Positions 46,069 to 53,827 of a stretch of DNA of 64,000 nucleotides are shown here, in pieces. The notes beneath the pieces were generated by a model. That model was not told where the DNA came from. It did no database searches and was given only the letters and a program-made list of their open reading frames with translations. The DNA lies in NCBI GenBank assembly GCA_900542825.1, contig UQOY01000010.1:13186-77185 (forward strand), read 5' to 3'. A program made the translations under genes and the position numbers. Each line of letters begins with the position of its first letter. Position 1 is the stretch's first letter. This DNA comes from an uncultured Collinsella sp. (GTDB lineage: Bacteria > Actinomycetota > Coriobacteriia > Coriobacteriales > Coriobacteriaceae).

Positions 46069-46887
46069 CTACTCGTAATCGTTCAGAATGTCGCCGAGCG
46101 GGTCGCCGGAGCCACCGCCCATGCCGCCACCCTGCTTGGCCAGATCCTTAAGGCCAAGGTAGATGAGGGCAAGGGAGATGCCGATGAGACCAAGGGCGAT
46201 CAGCGTGAGCTGAGGGATGGCAGCAAGGACAAAGCCGAGGATGAAGAACGGCCAGGTCTCCTTGGTGGCCATCATGTTGATGACCATGGCGTAGCCGACG
46301 GAAGCGACCATGCCGCCGCCGACAGCCATGCCGCCGGACAGCCAGTCGGGCATAGCGTTAAGCGCGTTGGTAACAGCCTCGGCCGGGATAACGCACAGAA
46401 GTACTGCCGGGATGGCGATACGAAGGCCCTGCATGAGGATGGCAGCGTACTGCCAGCGCTCGATGCCGGAGAAGTCGCCCTTCTCGGCGCAACCGTCCAT
46501 GGCGTGAGCGATAGCGGTAGCAATGGTACGGCAGATCATGGTCAGGAACAGACCAGCGACCGACAGCGGGACGGCGACGGCGATAGCGGCGGTAACAGCC
46601 TTGGCCGAATCGGTGGCGCCACCGTTGAGGGCGAGCACCATGATGATCGAAGAAGCGACCGAGGCCAGAGCGGCGTCAGGCGCGACAGCGGCGCCGACGT
46701 TAGCCCAGCCAAGGGCCATCATCTGGAGCGAACCGCCCAGGAGGATGCCCTCCTGAAGGTGACCGGTTACGAGACCGATAAGCGTGCACGCCACGAGCGG
46801 CTGATGGAACTGGAACTCATCCAGAATGCCTTCCATACCGGCAAGCAACGCGACAATCGCAACAAGCAGAATAGTGATTGCAGACAT
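46069..46887 (-). CDS. manY: PTS mannose-family transporter subunit IIC
   Basis: 272 residues, polytopic, family length. It transports the sugar together with IID. Recognised by the early GILDEFQFHQPLVACTLIGL and GGSLQMMALGWANVGAAVAPD segments, the conserved IIC motif. The start has AAAGGAGGG 11-19 nt upstream. Located 18 nt after manX and 16 nt before manZ. The C-terminus is Gly-rich. Confidence 0.95.
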   Translation of the reverse strand: MSAITILLVAIVALLAGMEGILDEFQFHQPLVACTLIGLVTGHLQEGILLGGSLQMMALGWANVGAAVAPDAALASVASSIIMVLALNGGATDSAKAVTAAIAVAVPLSVAGLFLTMICRTIATAIAHAMDGCAEKGDFSGIERWQYAAILMQGLRIAIPAVLLCVIPAEAVTNALNAMPDWLSGGMAVGGGMVASVGYAMVINMMATKETWPFFILGFVLAAIPQLTLIALGLIGISLALIYLGLKDLAKQGGGMGGGSGDPLGDILNDYE

Positions 46888-46905
46888 GTATCGGACCCTC
46901 CTTTA

Positions 46906-47895
46906 CTATGCTTGAGCGGCCAGTTCGGCCTTAGCTTTCTTCAACATGGCGTCGAGATCCTCGGAGGAATCTGAAGGAACCTTGCGGACCTCGAACTTGA
47001 CGCCCTTGGCCTTGAGGGCCTCGAGGGTCTTGACGTCGTCATCGCCCATAGCGACGGCGTTGGTGACGACGACCTTGCCCTTGGAGTGAGCCATGGAACC
47101 GATGTTGACTTCCTTGATGTCGACGCCGGCCTCGATGGCCTTGAGCAGATCCTGCGGGTTCTCGAAGAGCAGCATGGCCTTGGTGTCACCAAAGCGCGTG
47201 TCCTTGACGACCTCGGCCATCTTCTTGATGGGCACGACGTTGGCATGGACTCCCGGAGGGGCAGCCTGCTCGATCATGGTCTTGCGGAGCTCGTCGTGAG
47301 CAACGCCGTCGGAAACCACGATGATGCGGTTGGGGTTGATCTGCTTGGTCCACGTGGTAGCCACCTGACCATGAAGCAGACGGGTGTCGATACGGACGTG
47401 GGCGATCTTGATGTGCCCGTCGCCGATGACCGTTCCCGGAGGGATGGCGCCTGCAGGAGCAGCGGCGGCCGCAGCCGGCTTCTTCTCCTCGGGCTCCAGA
47501 GACTCGGGCTTGACGCGCACGCCAGCCTTAGCCTCAGTCACGAGATGTTTTGCGATCGCATGTGCAGTGTTCTTTGCGTCAAAGCGCTGCGAATATGCCT
47601 CGATGAGCATAGGCAGGTTGACACCGGTGACGATAGCCCAGGAATCATGGCCCTCGATGAGCCCGCTGATCTGGTTGAACGGCGTGCCGCCCCACAGATC
47701 AACGAGGAAGAGCACCTGCTCCTGGTCCTCGAAGGAAGCGATTGCTTCCTCGACCTTGGCACGGAAGTCGTCGGGGCCCATGCTCGGCTCGAGCGAGACC
47801 ACGGCAACAGACGGCTGATCGCCAAAGACCATCGAGCCCGTCTGCTTGATTCCAGCTGCCAAGTCCCCGTGGCTAGCAAGAACAATACTTACCAT
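46906..47895 (-). CDS. manX: PTS mannose-family subunits IIA and IIB, fused
   Basis: 329 residues. IIA domain (1-130) with phosphorylation site H9 in VLASHGDLA and DLWGGTPFNQ; a Glu/Pro/Ala-rich linker (about 130-160); IIB domain (about 165-328) with phosphorylated H175 in RIDTRLLHGQV. It passes phosphate from HPr to the incoming sugar in the cytoplasm. ATG 47895 is preferred, 6 nt after AGGAGGT; GTG 47898 is too close. First gene of the man operon. No LevR/ManR-type activator is nearby. Confidence 0.95.
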   Translation of the reverse strand: MVSIVLASHGDLAAGIKQTGSMVFGDQPSVAVVSLEPSMGPDDFRAKVEEAIASFEDQEQVLFLVDLWGGTPFNQISGLIEGHDSWAIVTGVNLPMLIEAYSQRFDAKNTAHAIAKHLVTEAKAGVRVKPESLEPEEKKPAAAAAAPAGAIPPGTVIGDGHIKIAHVRIDTRLLHGQVATTWTKQINPNRIIVVSDGVAHDELRKTMIEQAAPPGVHANVVPIKKMAEVVKDTRFGDTKAMLLFENPQDLLKAIEAGVDIKEVNIGSMAHSKGKVVVTNAVAMGDDDVKTLEALKAKGVKFEVRKVPSDSSEDLDAMLKKAKAELAAQA

Positions 47896-48212
47896 CACAT
47901 AACCTCCTTTTTGTCTACGTATTCCCTACACGACATTAAGGAAGTATACCTGTTTAGTTTGTGGAATTATCGCTAAATTTGCAAAAGGTTGCATTATTTG
48001 TTTAAACGTCTATGTTTGTTACAAATTGATTACGTTGCTGGCTTACAGCTCATTGCCTGCTAAAACGTGATTTGTGATTACTTTTAAAGACATATACAGG
48101 CACACTGTTCATTAATACCGCTTTTGGGTTAATCCCAATGCGCCTGCGTGCCGCTATTTTGTTTAAACAGGCATAACTTGACTAATTGTATGACTTATGC
48201 TCTAGCGCAAGT
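47896..48212. other. Leader and promoter region of the man operon
   Basis: 317 AT-rich bases with no gene. It should carry the minus-strand man promoter; GGTATACT at about 47944-47951 is a possible extended -10. No clear catabolite or sigma-54 element was found by eye. Confidence 0.4.
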
Positions 48213-48266
48213 AGTCGTTGGGGACGTTCTTAAACGACTAGTCAAACAAGAACGTCCCCAACGACT
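48213..48266. repeat. 54-bp palindrome with perfect 19-bp arms
   Basis: Arms 48213-48231 and 48248-48266 (AGTCGTTGGGGACGTTCTT and complement) around a loop that itself contains GACTAGTC. It lies 6 nt past the hypA stop and could end that transcript, though there is no T-run. A degraded half copy is at 63881-63911, and related phrases occur at window positions 1-30. Confidence 0.85.
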
Positions 48267-48271
48267 GGGGG

Positions 48272-48700
48272 CTAGGCGATGTGGAGAGGGTTGGCGGCGT
48301 CGACGGCGTCGGGGGCGTCAGAAGGGACGTCGGGGGCAGCGTCTGCCGGGTCCTCGTCGGGGGTCTCGATCTGCTTGATCATGACCTCTTGGCCCTGGAG
48401 CAAATAGGTATCGCCGCTACCGCAATGGGGGCAGGTCTTGCCGTGCTCGACTGTCGCATAGTCGCGGCCGCACGCCTCGCAATGCGTCACGGCCTCGACA
48501 GGCTCCACAAGAAGCTCCGCACCCTCGGTGATCGGCTTTTTATCTGCCGCCCAGCGCCAAGCGTCGAGCAGCAAGTCGGGAACGACGCCCGAGACCTCGC
48601 CCAGCAGCAGCGTGACGCTCGAAACGCGACGCACGCCATTGGCGCGCGCCACGTTCTCGACATCGCGAATGATGTGATAGACGATTCCCAATTCATGCAA
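48272..48700 (-). CDS. hypA: Hydrogenase nickel-incorporation protein HypA
   Basis: 142 residues. HypA delivers nickel to NiFe-hydrogenase and shares nickel supply with urease in some bacteria. The N-terminal MHELG (H2 binds nickel) and two zinc pairs, CEAC and CPHC, are intact. After the usual ~115 residues there is an acidic Asp/Ala/Pro tail of about 25 residues not typical of the family. No other hyp gene and no hydrogenase gene are in the window. The ribosome site GAAAGG lies about 12 nt upstream. It follows the oxidoreductase gene by about 190 nt on the same strand. Confidence 0.92.
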   Translation of the reverse strand: MHELGIVYHIIRDVENVARANGVRRVSSVTLLLGEVSGVVPDLLLDAWRWAADKKPITEGAELLVEPVEAVTHCEACGRDYATVEHGKTCPHCGSGDTYLLQGQEVMIKQIETPDEDPADAAPDVPSDAPDAVDAANPLHIA

Positions 48701-48865
48701 GGCGAATACCTTTCAACAATGGTTGATGCGATGTCAGCCAAACGTCAGCGAGCGGCGATCCAGGTGCCCCAGGTTGCCCCGAAACAAGGCGTCCGCTGGG
48801 CTTTTGCCCGCGGCGCCGAAGTTGAGGGGCAAGATGGGGTGCCTGGGCGCCGCGCAGCGTCGGCA

Positions 48866-48893
48866 GTTCCGCCGTTCGTTAGAACGGCGGAAC
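48866..48893 (-). terminator. Hairpin at the end of the oxidoreductase gene
   Basis: 11-bp perfect arms GTTCCGCCGTT/AACGGCGGAAC (48866-48876, 48883-48893) right after the stop codon of the gene at 48894. No T-run, so termination strength is uncertain. Confidence 0.6.
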
Positions 48894-51668
48894 CTAATGA
48901 CCGAATTTGATCTTGATGGCACGCTTGAGCGCGTACTTGCCCAGGCTGGGGAGCTTTTGCTCGTATTTGACCATCGTGGAGCACTCGGGGCGATCTCGAT
49001 CCAGGTGGATGGCATCGAACGCGCACTTGGTGGTGCACAGACCGCAGCCGATGCACTTGTTGGGGTCGACGATCGAGGCACCGCAGCCCAAGCAGCGGGC
49101 GGTCTCGGCGCGCACCTGCTCCTCGGTAAAGGTCTCGACGTACTCGCTAAAGGGCGCAGCCTTCTCGCGCTCGCGGTCGATATGTGCCACCTCGCGGCTC
49201 GCGTTGTCATAGCCCTCAATCATGACATCGTCGCGGTCGAGCGCGGTGTAGCGGCGCTGATTGCGGCCGATGGTAAGCGTGGAGCCCGGCTGCACAAAGC
49301 GATGGATGGACACGGCGGCCTCGTGACCGGCGGCGATGGCGTCGATGGCAAAGCTCGGACCGGTGTAGACGTCGCCGCCCACAAAGATGTCGGGCTCAGC
49401 GGTCTGATAGGTCTGGGGGTCGGCAAGAGCACCCTGGCCGCGGCCGAGCTCCACCTTGGAGCCAGCCAGCAGATCGCCCCACACAATGGACTGGCCAATC
49501 GACATGACCACGCGGTCGGCATCGACACGACGCAGATCGTTCTCGTCGTACTCGGGCGCAAACCGGCCCTCGTCGTCAAAGACACGCGTGCAGCGCTTGA
49601 AGGTGATACCGCACACACGACCAGCCTCGTCCAGGTGAATCTCCTTGGGACCCCAGCCGCAGCTGATGTGGGCGCCGTCCTCAACGGCCTCGCGACGCTC
49701 CTCCTCGCTGGCGGGCATCTGAGCCTCGCTCTCCAGGCAGAACATCTCAATGTGCTCGGAGCCCAGACGGCAGGCGTTTCGCGCGACATCGATAGCAACG
49801 TTGCCGCCGCCCACCACGATGGTGCGGCCGGACAGCGCATCGATCTTGCCACTGTTGACCTCGCGCAAAAAGTCGACAGCCACGGTCACGTCCTCGGCAT
49901 CCTCGCTCGGAATACCGGCAAGGCGACCACCCTGGCAGCCGATGGCAACATAAAAGGCCTTAAAGCCCTGCTCGCGCAGCTCGTCGAGCGTCACATCGCG
50001 ACCGACCTCCACGCCATAGCGGAACTCGGCGCCCATCAGGCGAATGATCTCGACCTCTGCCTCGATAACGTCCTTCTCCAGCTTAAAGCTGGGAATACCG
50101 TAGGTGAGCATGCCGCCCGGGCGCTCGTTCTTCTCGAACACGACGGGCTTGTAGCCCTTCTCGGCCAGGTAGAAAGCGCAGGACAGGCCGGCCGGACCGG
50201 CACCGATGATGGCGATCTTCTGGTCGAAGCCGCCGGCACGCGTCGGGGTCACCACAGGTGGGACATAGCGAGTCGCGGCATCCAGATCGCGCTGGGCGAT
50301 GAACTTCTTGACCTCGTCGATAGCCACGGCGGCATCCACGCGGCCGCGGGTGCAGGCATCCTCACAGCGGCGGTTGCACACTCGGCCGCAGATGGCGGGC
50401 AGCGGGTTCTCACGCTTGATGAGCGCCAGCGCCTCGTCATAGCGGCCCTGCGCCGCGAGCTTTAAGTAGCCCTGAACGGCAACGTGCGCGGGGCAGGCCG
50501 TCTTGCAGGGCGCAGTCCCGGACTCATGCGTCTCGATACGGTTATCGTTGCGGTAGTTGGGCGACCACTTGGTGTGGTCCCACTTGGTGGCATCGGGCAG
50601 CTCCTGGCGCGGATACTCGGGCACCTGTCCGCCGGCCTTTTTGCTGCAGAGCTTCTGGCCGAGCTTGGCGGCACCGGCCGGGCACACCTCAACGCAGCGA
50701 CCGCAGGCCACGCACTTGTCCTTCTCGACCTTGGCGACATAGGCCGAGCGCGACAGGTTGGGCGTGTTGAACAGCTGCGAGGTGCGCAGGGCGTAGCACA
50801 CGTTGACGTTGCAGTTGCAGATGGCGAAGATCTTGTTCTCGCCGTCGATATTGGTGATCTGGTGCACAAAGCCGTTGTCCTCGGCCTGGCGCAAAATGTC
50901 GTAGACCTCCTCGCGCGTCACATAGTGGCCGCGGTCGGTCTCGACCACATAGTCGGCCATATCGCCCACGGCAATGCACCAGTCGGCGGGGTCGTCGGCG
51001 CAGCCCTCGCCCATCACACGACGGCTCGCGCGGCAGCTGCAGGTGCTGGCCGCATACTTACCCTCGTATTTGTCGAGCCAATGCTCGATATGCTCAATCG
51101 GCACCGAGGTGCTCGAAGCATCGATAGCCTTCTCGACTGGAATGACGTGCATGCCGATACCGGCGCCTCCGGGCGGCACCATCGGCGTGGCTTTGGACAG
51201 CGGCCCCTTGGACGCCTGCTCAAAGAACTTGGCATAGACCGGATGCTCCTCGAGCTGGCTCACGCGCATATTGAGGAACTCAGCGGAACCCGGCACCAGC
51301 ATGGGCAGCACCCACTGCTTGGCGCGCTCGGGATTTTCCCAGTTGTACTCGAGCAGACCCGTGTAGCTCATGTCGTCGAGCATCTTCTCGATATCGGCCT
51401 CGGGCATGCCGGTGAGCTTGACCATCTCGGGCAGCGTGTAGGGACGGCGCATCTTCATCTTGCAGAGTACCTCGGCCTGCTCGTCAGTCGCGGCCTCGGC
51501 AAACGACCAGTACTCGTAGCCCAGCAGCTCGTCGCGGTGCAGCAGGCGGTTGGTGCAATGCTCGCACAGCTTGACGATTGCCTCGCGCGGATGCTCCGGC
51601 AGCGGCGGCACGAACTCCGCACCGATATCGGGCTCGGTGTAGCTAATCCCCGGTCCGTTGAGAATCAT
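48894..51668 (-). CDS. Large FAD- and Fe-S-containing NAD(P)H oxidoreductase (GltD-like)
   Basis: 924 residues. Residues 1-300 contain a CxxC pair (LCEHCTNR), a winged-helix-like stretch (MRRPYTLPEMVKLTGM) and cysteine clusters STCSCRASRRVMGEGC and CNCNVNVCYAL. A ferredoxin motif CVACGRCVEVCP lies near 316. The GltD-like half follows: ICGRVCNRRCEDAC, FAD site IAIIGAGPAGLSCAFY near 485, NAD(P) site TIVVGGGNVAIDVA near 616. Last comes an 8-Cys ferredoxin-type tail near 858-880 (CLGCGAS, CIGCGLCTTKC). It would move electrons between NAD(P)H and an unknown partner. It is divergent from a TetR gene with paired palindromes between. The substrate is not known. Confidence 0.85.
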   Translation of the reverse strand: MILNGPGISYTEPDIGAEFVPPLPEHPREAIVKLCEHCTNRLLHRDELLGYEYWSFAEAATDEQAEVLCKMKMRRPYTLPEMVKLTGMPEADIEKMLDDMSYTGLLEYNWENPERAKQWVLPMLVPGSAEFLNMRVSQLEEHPVYAKFFEQASKGPLSKATPMVPPGGAGIGMHVIPVEKAIDASSTSVPIEHIEHWLDKYEGKYAASTCSCRASRRVMGEGCADDPADWCIAVGDMADYVVETDRGHYVTREEVYDILRQAEDNGFVHQITNIDGENKIFAICNCNVNVCYALRTSQLFNTPNLSRSAYVAKVEKDKCVACGRCVEVCPAGAAKLGQKLCSKKAGGQVPEYPRQELPDATKWDHTKWSPNYRNDNRIETHESGTAPCKTACPAHVAVQGYLKLAAQGRYDEALALIKRENPLPAICGRVCNRRCEDACTRGRVDAAVAIDEVKKFIAQRDLDAATRYVPPVVTPTRAGGFDQKIAIIGAGPAGLSCAFYLAEKGYKPVVFEKNERPGGMLTYGIPSFKLEKDVIEAEVEIIRLMGAEFRYGVEVGRDVTLDELREQGFKAFYVAIGCQGGRLAGIPSEDAEDVTVAVDFLREVNSGKIDALSGRTIVVGGGNVAIDVARNACRLGSEHIEMFCLESEAQMPASEEERREAVEDGAHISCGWGPKEIHLDEAGRVCGITFKRCTRVFDDEGRFAPEYDENDLRRVDADRVVMSIGQSIVWGDLLAGSKVELGRGQGALADPQTYQTAEPDIFVGGDVYTGPSFAIDAIAAGHEAAVSIHRFVQPGSTLTIGRNQRRYTALDRDDVMIEGYDNASREVAHIDREREKAAPFSEYVETFTEEQVRAETARCLGCGASIVDPNKCIGCGLCTTKCAFDAIHLDRDRPECSTMVKYEQKLPSLGKYALKRAIKIKFGH

Positions 51669-51761
51669 GGTTGTCCCTTCTCTTGCCGCAGCCTAGCAGG
51701 CACGCAGCGCCCCTCTTTTTTGCAGGCCGGGCATGCCCCCATGCCGTTCACCCGCCATTAG

Positions 51762-51799
51762 TTGACATTGTGTCAAAAACAGTATTGACGAACCGTCAA
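51762..51799. promoter_or_regulatory. Paired 15-bp palindromes, likely TetR operators
   Basis: TTGACA-TTG-TGTCAA (51762-51776) and TTGACG-AAC-CGTCAA (51785-51799) share the pattern TTGACR-N3-YGTCAA; centres are 23 bp apart. They lie in the 190-bp divergent interval, 59-96 nt upstream of tetR. Each half is also a -35-like hexamer, so occupancy would block promoters in both directions. Confidence 0.75.
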
Positions 51800-51857
51800 C
51801 AATATTCAAGACTGTTAGGCGAACGGTCGGGCACAAACGGATGAAAGGCGGCAAAAC

Positions 51858-52520
51858 ATGGGCAACAACACAGCAGATACCTCTGTGGTCGATACCGTCC
51901 CCGCATCCGATAGCGCGGCAAAGCGCTTGACGGGCGACGAACGCCGTCGCGAGATCCTCGCCGCCGTGCGCACCGTGAGCTCCGAGCTGGGCGTGTCGCA
52001 TCTATCCGTCTCGGCCGTAACCAAGCGAGCCGGCTGCACGCGCTCGCTGTTCTACCACTACTTCGCCGACATGGACGCCGCCGTCACCGCTGTTATGGAC
52101 GAGGCAATCGACGGTTTTATCTCCGAACTCGAGCAGTGGAACGCCGGGCGCACCGTCGGCGATATCGAGGGCGCGCTCGATACCGTCGCCCCGCTCTTTA
52201 AGCGTCTGGTCGCCAGCGGCCACGAACTGCCGAGTACGCTCACCTCGAGCAGCGGCGCGCTCTACGGCGGCTTTTTGCACAACGTGGTTCAGCGCGTGGC
52301 TCAGTACATCTGCGACACCACCGTGGTGGATTTTGTCGCCCATCATGAGCTACGCATCGACCATGTCTACGAGACGTTCTACACCCTCATCATGGGTCTT
52401 TTGATGTATATCCGCACGCACCCCGATGTGCCCGACGAGACGGTCAAGGAAATCATCGCCTCGACACTCCACATCGAGGGCTATACCGCCAAGTATCCGG
52501 AGCGCAAGCCCCAGAACTAA
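51858..52520 (+). CDS. TetR-family transcriptional regulator
   Basis: 220 residues. After a non-conserved ~25-residue head, the HTH domain runs about 28-75 (RRREILAAVRTVSSELGVS, then SAVTKRAGCTRSLFYHYFAD). The C-terminal ligand domain (about 80-215) is helical and not assignable. It is divergent from the oxidoreductase gene and followed 63 nt later by a membrane protein on the same strand, so it probably controls both, through the palindromes at 51762-51799. The ligand is unknown. Ribosome site AAAGGCGG lies 9-16 nt upstream of ATG. Confidence 0.9.
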   Translation: MGNNTADTSVVDTVPASDSAAKRLTGDERRREILAAVRTVSSELGVSHLSVSAVTKRAGCTRSLFYHYFADMDAAVTAVMDEAIDGFISELEQWNAGRTVGDIEGALDTVAPLFKRLVASGHELPSTLTSSSGALYGGFLHNVVQRVAQYICDTTVVDFVAHHELRIDHVYETFYTLIMGLLMYIRTHPDVPDETVKEIIASTLHIEGYTAKYPERKPQN

Positions 52521-52583
52521 CGACATTTGGCCAAACTGCCCGCGATCGGAAGAGGGGCCGCGGGCGTGTGAAAGGAGAGCAGC

Positions 52584-53591
52584 ATGCTGTTCGATGTTTG
52601 GGGTAGCGATACCCTTATCCACTGGGCCGGCTGGGCCATGGTCTTTATTGGCCTGATCGTGCTCAACGAGGTCGGCCGCCGCACCAAGCTGGGCGCGGCA
52701 ATCATCTTTGGCGTGGCTCCGCTGGCCATGACCATCTACTGCGTCGCCATCGCCATCGGCGTCTCACAGGGTGCCGAGTGGGCGCTCACCAACCCCACCC
52801 ATGTGTACCAGAACAGCTGGTTCCACTACGCCAAGGTATACGCGGCGCTGGCCGGGTGCTGGGGCTTCATTGCCATTAAGTACCAGTGGGGCAAGATCGG
52901 CAAGGCGCATTGGTTCCGCGCGTGGCCGTTTGTGATCGTCGCCATCAACATCATGATCGCCGTCGTGTCCGACTTTGAGAGCGCCTATCACTTCTTTGTC
53001 CTGGGCGAGTCCACCTGGGTCACCTCCGAGGGCGCCACGCAGCTCGCCGGCTGGAACAACGTGTTCAACGGCACCGCCGGTATCATCAACATCTTCTGCA
53101 TGACCGGTTGGTGGAGCGTCTACGCCTCCGAGGATCAGACCGACATGCTGTGGCCCGACATGACCTGGGTCTACATCATCGCCTACGATATCTGGAACTT
53201 CTGCTACACCTACAACTGCCTGCCCACCCACTCCTGGTTCTGCGGCTTTGCGCTGCTGCTGGCGCCCACCGTCGCCGCCTTTATCTGGAACAAGGGCGGC
53301 TGGATCCAGAACCGCGCCTTTACGCTGGCCATTTGGTGCATGTTTGCCCAGGTGTTCCCGTACTTCCAGGAGGAGTCCATCTTTGTGACCCACTCCACGC
53401 TCGACCCCAGCGCCGCCACCGCGGTCTCGATTGCCGCGCTGATCGCCAACGTCGCCGCAATCATCTACATCGCCTACCGCGCCAAGAAGCTCGGCCGCAA
53501 TCCCTACAAGCAGGATGTCTTTGAGGGCACCAGCGATTGGGAGAAGGCCACCGCTCGCCGCGCCAAGGTTGATTACGCGCACGCCGAGTAA
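52584..53591 (+). CDS. Polytopic membrane protein, DUF5692-like
   Basis: 335 residues with about nine membrane spans, rich in tryptophan and other aromatics (TGWWSVYASEDQTDMLWPD; YDIWNFCYTYNCLPTHSWF). The assignment to the DUF5692 family is from recall of such aromatic-rich Coriobacteriia proteins and is tentative. AAAGGAGAG precedes ATG. It follows tetR by 63 nt and faces the oxidoreductase across the shared control region. It may be the membrane partner or exporter/importer for that enzyme's substrate, but no transporter motif is visible. A strong terminator ends the transcript. Confidence 0.75.
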   Translation: MLFDVWGSDTLIHWAGWAMVFIGLIVLNEVGRRTKLGAAIIFGVAPLAMTIYCVAIAIGVSQGAEWALTNPTHVYQNSWFHYAKVYAALAGCWGFIAIKYQWGKIGKAHWFRAWPFVIVAINIMIAVVSDFESAYHFFVLGESTWVTSEGATQLAGWNNVFNGTAGIINIFCMTGWWSVYASEDQTDMLWPDMTWVYIIAYDIWNFCYTYNCLPTHSWFCGFALLLAPTVAAFIWNKGGWIQNRAFTLAIWCMFAQVFPYFQEESIFVTHSTLDPSAATAVSIAALIANVAAIIYIAYRAKKLGRNPYKQDVFEGTSDWEKATARRAKVDYAHAE

Positions 53592-53658
53592 CATGTTGGT
53601 CGCTGTCGGCACTTGGGCATAGGCCCGCCTGCCAGATTTTCAATCCAATGTCTCGCAG

Positions 53659-53700
53659 AGCCCCCGGAAAGCGTTTCGCTCGCTTTCCGGGGGCTTTTGT
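53659..53700 (+). terminator. Intrinsic terminator of the tetR-membrane protein unit
   Basis: 15-bp perfect arms AGCCCCCGGAAAGCG / CGCTTTCCGGGGGCT (53659-53673, 53681-53695) followed by TTTGT. Confidence 0.92.
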
Positions 53701-53827
53701 CGTTGCGTCCCTATTCATCTATTCAAAAACATGCGCATATATAAAATCGGATTTCAAATCATGCGGCGGCTCTATGGGGTCCCGTTTTTGGGTACAGTGT
53801 TGTCCCGATATTGAGCTTGGGGGATAT

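Noticed and set aside
53648..53827. Upstream extension of the gene at 53828
   Set aside because: It would run through the strong terminator at 53659-53700, and the ATG at 53828 has its own ribosome site.
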